Positions 42,410 to 51,179 of a stretch of 64,000 bases of DNA are shown here, piece by piece. The notes below the pieces were generated by a model that did no database searches, was not told the DNA's origin, and was given only the letters and a program-made list of their open reading frames with translations. The DNA is from Fusicatenibacter_A intestinipullorum (GTDB taxonomy: Bacteria > Bacillota > Negativicutes > Acidaminococcales > Acidaminococcaceae). The stretch covers positions 1-64,000 of the forward strand of contig DWZP01000031.1 of NCBI GenBank assembly GCA_019117495.1, in the 5' to 3' direction. Numbering within the stretch: position 1 is the stretch's first letter; each line of letters begins with the position of its first letter. Position numbers and translations under genes: made by a program.

Positions 42410-44536
42410 ATGAAGGTAATCAAGCGCGATGGCTCTACGGTTGACTTTGACCGCAGCAAAATAGTTGTAGCCATCCAGAAAGCCAACAATGCTGTTGATG
42501 AAAGTGAACGCATTGCCGAAGACAGAATTGAAAACATTGCACATTATGTAGAAAGCCGCAACCGTATGCGCCTTTTGGTAGAGGATATTCAGGATATGGT
42601 AGAGCATCAGCTGATGCAGGAGGGCAAATTCGACCTTGCCAAAGCCTATATCATTTACCGTTATACCCGTGCGCTGGTGCGCAAGGCAAACACTACGGAC
42701 GAAAGCATTCTGTCTTTAATCCGCAACAGCAATAAAGACGTTATGGAAGAAAACTCCAACAAAAACGCCGTTATGGCTTCCACCCAGCGCGATTTGATTG
42801 CCGGTGAGGTTTCCAAAGACTTAACCCGCCGCATTATCCTGCCTGAAGAAATTTCCAAAGCGCATGACGAAGGCGCAATTCATTTCCATGATGCCGATTA
42901 TTTCATTCAGCCTATTTTTAACTGCTGCCTGATTAATATCGGCGATATGCTGGACAACGGTACGGTTATGAACGGCAAACTTATTGAAAGCCCCAAGAGC
43001 TTCCAGGTTGCCTGCACCGTTATGACGCAGATTATCGCCAGCGTTGCCAGCAGCCAGTACGGCGGCCAGTCGGTGGATATCCGCCATTTGGGCAAATATC
43101 TGCGCCGCAGCTACAACAAATTTAAAAAAGCCGTGCTTGACGAAGTGGGCGACAGCCTGCCTGCCGAAACGGTGGAACGCCTTGTGCAGGCTCGCTTAAA
43201 GAGCGAACTGCAAAGCGGCGTGCAGACCATTCAGTACCAGATTAACACTTTAATGACCACTAACGGGCAATCGCCGTTTGTAACCATCTTCCTCAACCTG
43301 CAGGAGGATGACGAATATTTGAAAGAAAACGCTATGATTGTGGAAGAAATTCTGCGCCAGCGTTTGCAGGGCATTAAAAATGACAAGGGCGTTTATGTAA
43401 CTCCTGCCTTCCCGAAACTGGTTTATGTTTTGGATGAACACAACTGCTTAAAAGGTGGCAAATACGATTATATTACCAAGCTTGCCGTTAAATGCAGCGC
43501 CAAACGCCTGTATCCGGATTACATTTCCGCCAAGAAAATGCGCGAAAACTACGAAGGCAACGTATTTTCGCCGATGGGCTGCCGCAGCTTCCTTGCTCCG
43601 TGGAAGGACGAAAACGGCAACTATAAATTTGAAGGCCGCTTCAATCAGGGTGTTGTTTCCATTAACCTGCCGCAGGTGGCAATTATTGCCAAGGGCGACG
43701 AGCAGAAGTTCTGGAAGCTTTTGGATGAAAGGCTGGAGCTTTGCTACAAGGCTTTAATGTGCCGCCACAACGCGCTGATGGGCGTTAAGAGCGACGTAAG
43801 CCCCGTACACTGGCAGTACGGCGCCATTGCCCGCCTGAAAAAAGGCGAAACCATTGATAAATATCTTGTTGGCGGTTACAGCAGCATTTCGCTCGGTTAT
43901 ATCGGCGTGTACGAAATGACCAAGCTGATGAAGGGCGTAAGCCATACCGACCCCGTGGGCGAAGAATTTGCGCTGCGCGTAATGCGCTACCTGCGCGCCA
44001 AATGTGATAAATGGAAACAGCAGACCGGCATCGGCTTTGCCTTGTACGGCACTCCGGCCGAAAGCCTGTGCTACCGTTTTGCCCGCATAGATAAAGAACG
44101 CTTCGGCACTATTGACGATGTTACCGATAAAGGCTACTACACCAACTCCTACCATGTTGACGTGCGCGAAAATATCGACGCTTTCAGCAAATTTGCCTTT
44201 GAAAGCCAGTTCCAGAAAATTTCCAGCGGCGGCGCCATCAGCTACGTGGAAATTCCGAACATGCGCCACAACACCGAAGCGCTGGAAGATGTAGTGCGCT
44301 TTATTTACGATAACATTCAGTACGCAGAGTTCAACACCAAGAGCGACTACTGCCATGTGTGCGGCTTTGACGGCGAAATTATCATCAACGACGATTTGGA
44401 ATGGGAATGCCCGAACTGCGGCAACAAAGACCATAACCTGATGAACGTAACCCGCCGTACCTGCGGCTACCTGGGCGAAAACTTCTGGAACGTGGGCAAA
44501 ACCAAAGAAATCAAATCCCGCGTTCTGCACCTGTAA
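42410..44536 (+). CDS. nrdD: Anaerobic ribonucleoside-triphosphate reductase
   Basis: A 708-residue class III reductase. The N terminus is an ATP-cone (MKVIKRDGSTVDFDRSKIVVAI). A zinc site uses CHVCGF and CPNCG. The glycyl radical is Gly686 in RRTCGYLG near the C terminus. It makes deoxynucleotides without oxygen. ATG 42410 follows GGGAGGA; the longer frame from 42392 starts inside the leader. Confidence 0.97.
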   Translation: MKVIKRDGSTVDFDRSKIVVAIQKANNAVDESERIAEDRIENIAHYVESRNRMRLLVEDIQDMVEHQLMQEGKFDLAKAYIIYRYTRALVRKANTTDESILSLIRNSNKDVMEENSNKNAVMASTQRDLIAGEVSKDLTRRIILPEEISKAHDEGAIHFHDADYFIQPIFNCCLINIGDMLDNGTVMNGKLIESPKSFQVACTVMTQIIASVASSQYGGQSVDIRHLGKYLRRSYNKFKKAVLDEVGDSLPAETVERLVQARLKSELQSGVQTIQYQINTLMTTNGQSPFVTIFLNLQEDDEYLKENAMIVEEILRQRLQGIKNDKGVYVTPAFPKLVYVLDEHNCLKGGKYDYITKLAVKCSAKRLYPDYISAKKMRENYEGNVFSPMGCRSFLAPWKDENGNYKFEGRFNQGVVSINLPQVAIIAKGDEQKFWKLLDERLELCYKALMCRHNALMGVKSDVSPVHWQYGAIARLKKGETIDKYLVGGYSSISLGYIGVYEMTKLMKGVSHTDPVGEEFALRVMRYLRAKCDKWKQQTGIGFALYGTPAESLCYRFARIDKERFGTIDDVTDKGYYTNSYHVDVRENIDAFSKFAFESQFQKISSGGAISYVEIPNMRHNTEALEDVVRFIYDNIQYAEFNTKSDYCHVCGFDGEIIINDDLEWECPNCGNKDHNLMNVTRRTCGYLGENFWNVGKTKEIKSRVLHL

Positions 44537-44548
44537 CGGAGGCCTGCC

Positions 44549-45097
44549 ATGAACTACGCGGCAATTAAAACACATGATGTCGCCAACGGGCCGGGCGTGC
44601 GCGTATCGCTGTTTGTAAGCGGCTGCACGCATTATTGCAAAGGCTGCTTTAACCAGGAAGCCTGGGATTTTGACTACGGCAAACCGTTTGACGCCGCGGC
44701 GGAAGAAGAAATTTTAAACGCTTTAAAGCCGCCGTATATTAAAGGCTTCAGCCTTTTGGGCGGCGAACCGTTCGAACCCGCCAACCAGAAAGCCCTGCTG
44801 CCCTTTATGCAGCGCCTGCGCAAAATGTACCCCAATAAAACCGTATGGTGCTACACCGGTTACGACCTTGAAAAAGACCTGTTAACCGGCCGCCTGTGCG
44901 ATTATGAAATTACGCGCGCCCTTTTGGACTGCATTGACATACTGGTGGATGGCGAATTTGTGGAAGCAAAAAAAGACCCCAACCTGCGCTTCCGCGGCAG
45001 CAGCAACCAGCGCGTTATCCGCCTTGCGGAAACCTTAAAAGAAGATAAAATAGTTTTGTGGGACGACAACGAAGGTTTGTTTGAACCGGGGAAATAA
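44549..45097 (+). CDS. nrdG: Anaerobic ribonucleotide reductase-activating protein
   Basis: A 182-residue radical SAM enzyme with the cluster motif CTHYCKGCF (CxxxCxxC), which generates the glycyl radical on NrdD. GGAGG precedes the ATG, 12 bases after nrdD. Confidence 0.96.
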   Translation: MNYAAIKTHDVANGPGVRVSLFVSGCTHYCKGCFNQEAWDFDYGKPFDAAAEEEILNALKPPYIKGFSLLGGEPFEPANQKALLPFMQRLRKMYPNKTVWCYTGYDLEKDLLTGRLCDYEITRALLDCIDILVDGEFVEAKKDPNLRFRGSSNQRVIRLAETLKEDKIVLWDDNEGLFEPGK

Positions 45098-45106
45098 CGG
45101 AAAAAC

Positions 45107-45143
45107 AAAAACGCACTCAGATTTTATCTGTGTGCGTTTTTTT
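45107..45143. terminator. Terminator after nrdDG
   Basis: AAAACGCAC (45107-45115) pairs with GTGCGTTTT (45132-45140) with an inner CAGA/TCTG, followed by TTT. Also usable by the convergent gene. Confidence 0.88.
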
Positions 45144-45161
45144 AGTATATATTTATTGATT

Positions 45162-45917
45162 TTATTTTACTTCAATATTTAATTCAATGCCATGAGGTAT
45201 ATTTGGATTCATAGCTTCTTTTAAATTTTCTGGAGTAGTTTGCAGATCTACATTGTTACGTACTTCAACTTCAAAATTTGTTCCGGCTGGATACTCAATA
45301 TTTGTACCTTTCATAAAGAGGCCGCCAACTAAGCTTACTGCTGCTGCAACAGCGACTGCGCCTCCATCTGTTTTTCCTTTACCTTCTAAGCCTTTTTTTA
45401 GTGGTACAGTTATGTTATTTAAAGTTTTGATTTCTTTACCGGCTATTCTTAATACACCTTTGCGTCCAAAACCGCCAGCTTTTTGTACTTCGTAAACATA
45501 GCCGATGCCTATGGTATCTTTTGGAATAACAATAACTCCGTTTATAATTAAGTTTTCGACCATTTTAAATTCAACGAGTTGATTTTTCTTTAATTTTTTA
45601 GATGTAGCCATTTCCAATAATTCTACATTTAGCTTTGTTCCTTTTGGAATATAAATATGCCCGTTTTCAACACCTTCAATAATTTGTTTTTTATTTTTAT
45701 TTTTATTTTTTTCTTCCTCCATAATTTTTGCAACTCGTTGTTTCATAGTTAGATTTTCTGGCTCTTTAGTAGTTTCTTCGTCAGCAAAAGGGTCATAATT
45801 TTCATTGACTACAACTTGTTTGTACGTAGCTTCGCTTGCAAAAACTACGGGCATATATGTACTATTAATTAAAAAATTAGCACATAATATTGCTGAAAAT
45901 AATTTTTTGTAATTCAT
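45162..45917 (-). CDS. Secreted protein of unknown function (AT-rich gene)
   Basis: A 251-residue protein with a signal peptide (hydrophobic residues 6-26, cleavage near VFA-SEA). After a charged, lysine/glutamate-rich linker there are two beta-rich segments around HIYIPKGTKLNVELLEM and VIVIPKDTIGIGYVYEV, each resembling an SH3/SAF-like barrel, then AGTNFEVEVRN. I do not recognise a family. The repeated pattern IPKGT/IPKDT/YPAGT suggests a cell-envelope protein. It is strongly AT-rich compared with neighbours, a sign of transfer. Confidence 0.65.
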   Translation of the reverse strand: MNYKKLFSAILCANFLINSTYMPVVFASEATYKQVVVNENYDPFADEETTKEPENLTMKQRVAKIMEEEKNKNKNKKQIIEGVENGHIYIPKGTKLNVELLEMATSKKLKKNQLVEFKMVENLIINGVIVIPKDTIGIGYVYEVQKAGGFGRKGVLRIAGKEIKTLNNITVPLKKGLEGKGKTDGGAVAVAAAVSLVGGLFMKGTNIEYPAGTNFEVEVRNNVDLQTTPENLKEAMNPNIPHGIELNIEVK

Positions 45918-46094
45918 CAATAACACTCTCCCATAATTATGATACTATATTAAAAATATTATATCATAATTTAGTAACCTTTCGGAATGTTATAATATAA
46001 TTTTGACAATAGCTGCTATAAATAATAGTTGATTATAATATTTGATTTTTAAACATAAAAATTTAGTACTGATAATAAGAAAATTTGCTATTCC

Positions 46095-46124
46095 CTCATT
46101 CTTTTGATTACTCAAAAGAATGAG
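46095..46124. repeat. Dispersed short hairpin, copy 1
   Basis: CTCATTCTTTTGA and TCAAAAGAATGAG form a perfect 13-bp inverted repeat with loop TTAC. Related hairpins with compensatory changes occur at 55064-55095 and 62667-62698. Confidence 0.7.
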
Positions 46125-46195
46125 GATGAAAGAAAAAATTGATAATGCATAATTAAAGCCGTAACGTAAACAAAAACAAATAATAAATTCATAGT

Positions 46196-46224
46196 TTGCA
46201 TTTGCAAAATGCTTGTGCTATAAT
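46196..46224 (+). promoter_or_regulatory. Promoter of the Fst-like locus antitoxin RNA
   Basis: TTGCAT (46196-46201), 17-bp spacer, TATAAT (46219-46224), directed towards the toxin gene. Confidence 0.7.
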
Positions 46225-46230
46225 AATCTT

Positions 46231-46310
46231 GCAATATGGATAGAAGTGCTATCATAAACATGTGGTGCACGCAAAAACAAAAAACCGGGAGTTGCCGCTC
46301 CCGGTTTTTT
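46231..46310 (+). ncRNA. Predicted type I antitoxin RNA (Fst/par-like locus)
   Basis: About 80 nt, from the plus-strand promoter to the perfect 13-bp terminator at 46279-46310 (CCGGGAG with CTCCCGG, A and T runs). Near its 5' end it carries TATGGATAGAA and CTATCATAAACATG, a direct repeat of the DNA at 46395-46419 that covers the toxin start codon. The RNA is therefore complementary to the toxin translation-start region and to the shared terminator. This is the par/Fst design. Confidence 0.75.
46279..46310. terminator. Shared bidirectional terminator of the toxin and antitoxin RNAs
   Basis: Perfect 13-bp stem with loop TTGCCG, with six A before and six T after, so it works in both directions. 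Confidence 0.92.
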
Positions 46311-46334
46311 AATTGTGCTGGCTGTGAGCCGTAA

Positions 46335-46418
46335 TTATCTGTCCAGCCACTTGCAAATATAATACGAAATTACACTTGCTATGACAGATATAATTATGGA
46401 TAGAAAACTATCAAACAT
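46335..46418 (-). CDS. Fst-like type I toxin peptide
   Basis: A 27-residue peptide: MFDSFLSIIISVIASVIS, then YYICKWLDR. One membrane helix is followed by the K-W-L-D-R tail, close to the KxWLxxR ending of Fst/TxpA-type toxins. A very strong ribosome site GGAAGGAGGTGA precedes the ATG and can be masked by CTTTCC in a hairpin. The mRNA 5' end (GCTGTGA) can pair with TCACAGC just after the stop codon. Overexpression would be expected to damage the membrane. Confidence 0.82.
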   Translation of the reverse strand: MFDSFLSIIISVIASVISYYICKWLDR

Positions 46419-46460
46419 GCAGTTCACCTCCTTCCTGCCGGAAAGAGTCACAGCTTTTCT

Positions 46461-46489
46461 ATTATGCCTGTAAAATAAAATTTTGTCAA
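46461..46489 (-). promoter_or_regulatory. Promoter of the Fst-like toxin
   Basis: On the minus strand TTGACA (46484-46489), 17-bp spacer, CATAAT (46461-46466). Confidence 0.8.
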
Positions 46490-46504
46490 TCTAACATTAA
46501 CCAA

Positions 46505-46537
46505 ATATAAAAAACGCCGCTGTTAAGGCGGCGTTTA
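46505..46537 (-). terminator. Terminator of purC
   Basis: AAACGCCGC and GCGGCGTTT form a 9-bp stem; on the minus strand the T run follows. Confidence 0.85.
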
Positions 46538-46574
46538 ATCTGTACATCTGCATATCTGCGCAAGCAGGGGTATT

Positions 46575-47285
46575 TTATTTCCCTTCACCCGTTAAGCGGC
46601 GGATTACTTCGTGGTAGGCTTCTTCAACGTTGCCCATGTCACGGCGGAAACGGTCTTTATCCAGCTTGTCGTTGGTGTCCCAGTCCCACAGGCGGCTGGT
46701 GTCCGGAGTAATTTCGTCGGCAAGGATGATGTTTCCTTCGCTGTCGATGCCGTACTCGGTTTTAAAGTCAATCAGGCGTACTTTGCGCTGTGCCAGGAAG
46801 TCTTTTAATACGGCGTTGATTTTGAGCGCCATTTCGCGGATTTTTGCAATCTGTTCATCGGTTGCAAAACCAAAGGCTTCGCCGTAGTCGGGGCTGATCA
46901 TCGGGTCGTCAAGTGCATCGCTTTTGTAGTAAAATTCTACCAGCGGGCGTTTAAGCACATAGCCTTCTTCAACGCCCATTTTTTTGGCAAGGCTGCCTGC
47001 GGCAATGTTGCGGCATACAACTTCAACCGGAATGATTTTTACTTTTTTGCAAAGCTGTTCGCGGTCGCTGAGCTTTTTAATAAAATGGTGTTCAACGCCG
47101 TTTTTTCCGAGCAGGTCAAAAAAGAAGCTGGTAATGGTGTTGTTCATAATGCCCTTATCAACAATGGTGCCTTTTTTGGCGCCGTTTAAGGCAGTGGCGT
47201 CATCTTTATAATAGATAACTACTTCGTTGGGGTCGGCGGTGGCGAAAACTTTTTTGGCTTTGCCTTCGTATAACATTTCAGCCAT
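46575..47285 (-). CDS. purC: SAICAR synthase (purine biosynthesis)
   Basis: A 236-residue enzyme that condenses CAIR with aspartate using ATP. Motifs are LYEGKAKKVFAT at the N terminus, VEVVCRNIAAGSLAKK, and ADEITPDTSRLWD. It stands alone here, not in a pur operon. AGAGG precedes the ATG. Its leader holds an 8-bp hairpin (ATGCCCGG with CCGGGCAT, 47315-47337) without a T run. Confidence 0.96.
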   Translation of the reverse strand: MAEMLYEGKAKKVFATADPNEVVIYYKDDATALNGAKKGTIVDKGIMNNTITSFFFDLLGKNGVEHHFIKKLSDREQLCKKVKIIPVEVVCRNIAAGSLAKKMGVEEGYVLKRPLVEFYYKSDALDDPMISPDYGEAFGFATDEQIAKIREMALKINAVLKDFLAQRKVRLIDFKTEYGIDSEGNIILADEITPDTSRLWDWDTNDKLDKDRFRRDMGNVEEAYHEVIRRLTGEGK

Positions 47286-47475
47286 GTGTTAAAACCTCTT
47301 TCTTTTATTAAGTAATGCCCGGCGTTTTTCCGGGCATCCTGGTTAACTTGTGTTTTTGATGTAAATATTTTAGAACTTTTAAAAGTGCTTGTCAATTGTT
47401 TTTACAGAAATTTGTCTAATACATACGGCACAAAATCCACTAAATTTTCAGAAAATAAAAACATTTGCCTGAAGG

Positions 47476-47505
47476 CTTTACAAAATGTGTAAAGGGGGCT
47501 ATAAT
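47476..47505 (+). promoter_or_regulatory. glnA promoter with overlapping palindrome
   Basis: TTTACA (47477-47482), 17-bp spacer, TATAAT (47500-47505). CTTTACA and TGTAAAG (47476-47494) make a perfect 7-bp inverted repeat around AAATG that covers the -35, a likely repressor site. Confidence 0.7.
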
Positions 47506-47514
47506 TACAGCATA

Positions 47515-47565
47515 AGCAACAGCGAAGTTGCAGAAGCATTTAAACTTCGCGCGTTGCTTTTTTTA
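47515..47565 (+). terminator. Attenuator-like terminator in the glnA leader
   Basis: AGCAAC then GCGAAGTT pair with AACTTCGC then GTTGCT (about 14 bp with small bulges), followed by eight T. It starts within a few bases of the predicted transcript start and ends 30 bases before the glnA ATG, so transcription must get past it to express glnA. Confidence 0.8.
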
Positions 47566-47595
47566 TTTTGTTTTTATTTTGAGGGGGACTAAAAA

Positions 47596-49677
47596 ATGAC
47601 GAGTGTTCCGAAACTTTTTGGCAGCGAGGTTTTTAACGAAACTGTTATGAAAGACCGCCTGCCAACCGCTACTTACAAGGCTTTTAAAAACGCGGTTTTA
47701 AAAGGCGAGCCGTTGGATTTGCCTATTGCCAATATCATTGCCAACGCTATGAAGGACTGGGCGCTGGAGCATGGCGCAACGCATTTTACGCACTGGTTCC
47801 AGCCGATGACGGGCATTACCGCCGAAAAGCACGAAAGCTTCATCACGCCTACGGCGGACGGGCGCGTTATTATGGATTTTTCGGGCAAGGAACTGGTACA
47901 GGGCGAGCCTGATGCTTCGAGTTTTCCTTCCGGCGGGCTCCGTGCTACTTTTGAAGCGCGCGGCTATACTGCCTGGGACCCGACAAGCTATGCTTTTATT
48001 AAAGACGGCTGCCTGTATATCCCAACGGCGTTTTGTTCTTACACGGGCGATGTGCTTGACAAGAAAACTCCGCTTCTGCGCAGCATGTGCTGTGTAGACC
48101 GTGCGGCAAGGCGCATTTTAAAACTGTTTGGCGAAAGCACCGAAAAGGTTATTACAACGGTTGGGCCGGAGCAGGAATACTTTTTGGTAGATAAAGATAT
48201 GTATGATAAACGCCGCGATTTGAAGTTTGCCGGCCGTACGCTGTTCGGCGCAATGCCGCCGAAAGGGCAGGAGCTTGAGGACCATTATTTCGGCATTATC
48301 AAACCCCGCGTTAAGGCGTTTATGAAAGAGCTTGACGAAAAACTGTGGGAGCTGGGCGTGCTTGCAAAAACCGAGCATAACGAGGTTGCACCTGCCCAGC
48401 ACGAGCTGGCGCCGATTTTTGCAGGCACCAACATTGCAACCGACCATAACCAGCTTACCATGGAGCTGATGCAGAGCGTGGCACGCAAACATAATCTGGT
48501 GTGCCTGCTGCACGAAAAACCTTTTGACGGCGTAAACGGCAGCGGCAAGCATAACAACTGGTCGCTGGGCACGGTTGAAGGTGAGAACCTGCTCGACCCT
48601 GGGGCTGAGCCGTATAAAAACCACCGTTTCCTGCTGTTTCTGGCAGCCGTTATTAAAGCGGTTGACGAATATCAGGACCTTCTGCGCATAAGCGTTGCCA
48701 GCGCAGGCAATGACCACCGCCTGGGCGCCAACGAAGCGCCGCCGGCGATAGTATCAATGTTTTTGGGCACCGAGCTTACCAATGTGCTGAAAGCCATTGA
48801 AGCAGGTGTTGAATATAAACCCGCAGACGAAGGCGAATTGAAGCTGAGCGGCAATGTGCTGCCTGCTTTGAAAAAAGACAATACGGACAGAAACCGTACT
48901 TCGCCGTTTGCATTTACAGGCAACAAGTTTGAGTTCCGCATGGTTGGTTCTGCCGCCTCCATTGCCGGGCCGAACGTTATTTTAAACGCCATTGTTGCCG
49001 AAGCTCTGGAGGAGTTTGCCGATAAATTAGAAGCAGCGGCCGATTTTGATGCCGCAGTGGTAGAACTCGTCAGAGAAACTGTAATCGCGCATAAACGCAT
49101 CATCTTCAATGGTGACGGTTATACCGATGCATGGGTTGAAGAGGCCAAATCGAGGGGGCTGCTCAATCTCAAATCCACTCCTGAAGCACTGCCTTACATG
49201 GTTAAAGAGAAAAACATCAGCCTGTTTGTAAAACACGGCATCTTTACCGAAGCGGAAGTCCGCAGCAGGCTGGAAATTTCGCTTGAAAATTACAGTAAGG
49301 CAATCCGTATTGAAGCGCTGGCAATGCTTGATATGCTGTTTAAAGACATTTTGCCCGCCGCAGCACTTTACACTGCCGATTTAACGGCGGCAGCAAAGAG
49401 CAAAAAAGAGCTTGGCATTGCAGGCAGCTTCGAAACGGAGCTTGCTTCCAAAATTGCAACGCTCAGCAGCCTGCTTTATACAGATGCAGAAAAATTAAAA
49501 GCAGGGCTTGGTGACGTTGTAAAAACATCTGCACAGGCAGAGGCAGATTATTACCATGACGTTATTTTAAAAGACATGGGCGCTTTGCGCGAAGCCGGCG
49601 ACGAACTGGAAAAACTGATGGGCGGCAAATACCTGCCGTACCCGACTTACAGTGAATTGCTGTTTGGCGTATATTAA
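47596..49677 (+). CDS. glnA: Type III glutamine synthetase
   Basis: A 693-residue GSIII (GlnN type), much longer than GSI. Catalytic blocks include TVGPEQEYFLVD (Glu metal ligands), KTEHNEVAPAQHELAPIF, NGSGKHNNWSLGT and a region with RTSPFAFTGNKFEFR. It assimilates ammonium into glutamine. AGGGGGA precedes the ATG. The neighbouring amtB and glnK make this an ammonium-assimilation cluster. Confidence 0.97.
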   Translation: MTSVPKLFGSEVFNETVMKDRLPTATYKAFKNAVLKGEPLDLPIANIIANAMKDWALEHGATHFTHWFQPMTGITAEKHESFITPTADGRVIMDFSGKELVQGEPDASSFPSGGLRATFEARGYTAWDPTSYAFIKDGCLYIPTAFCSYTGDVLDKKTPLLRSMCCVDRAARRILKLFGESTEKVITTVGPEQEYFLVDKDMYDKRRDLKFAGRTLFGAMPPKGQELEDHYFGIIKPRVKAFMKELDEKLWELGVLAKTEHNEVAPAQHELAPIFAGTNIATDHNQLTMELMQSVARKHNLVCLLHEKPFDGVNGSGKHNNWSLGTVEGENLLDPGAEPYKNHRFLLFLAAVIKAVDEYQDLLRISVASAGNDHRLGANEAPPAIVSMFLGTELTNVLKAIEAGVEYKPADEGELKLSGNVLPALKKDNTDRNRTSPFAFTGNKFEFRMVGSAASIAGPNVILNAIVAEALEEFADKLEAAADFDAAVVELVRETVIAHKRIIFNGDGYTDAWVEEAKSRGLLNLKSTPEALPYMVKEKNISLFVKHGIFTEAEVRSRLEISLENYSKAIRIEALAMLDMLFKDILPAAALYTADLTAAAKSKKELGIAGSFETELASKIATLSSLLYTDAEKLKAGLGDVVKTSAQAEADYYHDVILKDMGALREAGDELEKLMGGKYLPYPTYSELLFGVY

Positions 49678-49704
49678 AACCGAATTTGAGTTTTGCTGCA
49701 CAAC

Positions 49705-49740
49705 GGGGTGTATCTTAAAAGGTACACCCCGCTTTTGTTT
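49705..49740 (+). terminator. Terminator after glnA
   Basis: GGGGTGTA pairs with TACACCCC, followed by GCTTTTGTTTT. Confidence 0.85.
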
Positions 49741-49763
49741 TAGTTACAGAAAAGAGGGCTAAT

Positions 49764-51164
49764 ATGAGGGGATTAATACATGGTTTACTGGCGGCAGGCG
49801 TGCTTTTGGGCATTCCGGGCACGGTGCTTGCCGCAGAAGGAGCACCGGCAGTTGATACCGGCGACACGGCGTGGGTGCTGATAAGCGCTGCGCTTGTAAT
49901 GCTGATGACACCGGGGCTGGCGTTTTTTTACGGCGGCATGGTACGCAGCAAAAACGTACTGACGACAATTATGCAGAGCTTTTTTATTGTGGCAATGGTA
50001 AGCGTGCAGTGGGTGCTGTTCGGCTTCAGCCTTGCCTTCGGGCCGGATATTAACGGCGTTATCGGCAGCTTAAGCTGGGCAGGGCTTACCGATATGGCGC
50101 TTTTTGCCGCTCCTTACGAAGATTATTCCGCAACGGTGCCGCTGTTTGCCTTTGCTGCATTCCAGTGCATGTTTGCGGTAATTACGGCGGCGCTTATTAC
50201 CGGCGCTTACGCCGAACGCTTTAAATTTGGCGCGTTTGTGCTGTTTACCTTTTTGTGGACTACGTTTTTGTACGATCCCATGGCGCACTGGGTATGGGGC
50301 GTTGGCGGCTGGCTGCGTGATTTGGGCGCGCTCGACTTTGCGGGCGGCACGGTTATTCATATTTTAAGCGGCGTCAGCGGTTTGGTAGCCTGCATTATGC
50401 TTGGCAAGCGCAGCGGCAAGGGAGTTGTGCCCATGCTGCCGCACCATTTGCCGATGACGGTGCTGGGCGCAGCACTTTTGTGGTTCGGCTGGTTCGGCTT
50501 TAACGCAGGCAGCGCGCTTGGCGCTAACGGCCTTGCAGCCGGTGCATTTGTGGTAACGCAGGCAGCGGCGGCAGCGGCAACCTTATCGTGGGTTGGCGCA
50601 GAATGGCTTGTAAACGGGCATCCCACCATGCTTGGCGCAGCAAGCGGCTGCATTGCAGGGCTTGTTGCCATTACCCCGGCGGCAGGCTTTGTAACCGTTG
50701 TGCCCGCCGTTTTAATCGGGCTTATCGGCGGCGTGCTGTGCTTTGCGGCAGTGGCCATTGTTAAGGCAAAACTCGGGTACGACGACGCACTCGACGCATT
50801 CGGTGTACACGGCGTTGGCGGCACCTGGGGCGCACTGGCAACCGGGCTTTGGGCAACAAAAACCGCAAACTCCGCCGGTGCGGACGGGCTTTTTTACGGC
50901 AACGCGCACCAGCTGTATGTACAGGCAGTAACGGTAGTGGTTGCCATTGTGCTGGCCGTTGTTGGCACCTACATAATTTTAAAAATAGTGGGCGCAGTTA
51001 CAACCCTGCGTGCTGATGCTGCCGAAGAAGAAAGCGGGCTTGACATTGTTGAACACGGCGAACGCGCTTACCGCCAGAGCATTATAAACGGCACGCCGCT
51101 TACTAACCTTGCCGTGCAGGAAGCACCGGCCTTTGCCGCCAAACCGGCACCGGCAGGCAAATAA
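49764..51164 (+). CDS. amtB: Ammonium transporter
   Basis: A 466-residue Amt channel with a cleaved N-terminal signal (LLAAGVLLGIPGTVLA) and 11 membrane helices. Family motifs are PGLAFFYGGMVRSKN, DPMAHWVWG (first pore His) and DAFGVHGVGGTWG (second pore His). It supplies ammonium to glnA. It shares an operon with glnK. Confidence 0.96.
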   Translation: MRGLIHGLLAAGVLLGIPGTVLAAEGAPAVDTGDTAWVLISAALVMLMTPGLAFFYGGMVRSKNVLTTIMQSFFIVAMVSVQWVLFGFSLAFGPDINGVIGSLSWAGLTDMALFAAPYEDYSATVPLFAFAAFQCMFAVITAALITGAYAERFKFGAFVLFTFLWTTFLYDPMAHWVWGVGGWLRDLGALDFAGGTVIHILSGVSGLVACIMLGKRSGKGVVPMLPHHLPMTVLGAALLWFGWFGFNAGSALGANGLAAGAFVVTQAAAAAATLSWVGAEWLVNGHPTMLGAASGCIAGLVAITPAAGFVTVVPAVLIGLIGGVLCFAAVAIVKAKLGYDDALDAFGVHGVGGTWGALATGLWATKTANSAGADGLFYGNAHQLYVQAVTVVVAIVLAVVGTYIILKIVGAVTTLRADAAEEESGLDIVEHGERAYRQSIINGTPLTNLAVQEAPAFAAKPAPAGK

Positions 51165-51179
51165 TTTACGGAGGCAGTT

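Larger units (their letters stand above)
46235..46419. repeat. Direct repeats of the type I locus
   Basis: Copy 1: TATGGATAGAA (46235-46245) plus CTATCATAAACATG (46249-46262). Copy 2: TATGGATAGAA (46395-46405) plus CTATCAAACATG (46408-46419). Each copy can itself form a GATAG/CTATC hairpin, suitable for loop-loop contact between the two RNAs. Confidence 0.85.

Noticed and set aside
47315..47337. Attenuator or purine riboswitch before purC
   Set aside because: The hairpin ATGCCCGG/CCGGGCAT has no T run and no aptamer bases are recognised. Only the hairpin is noted with purC.
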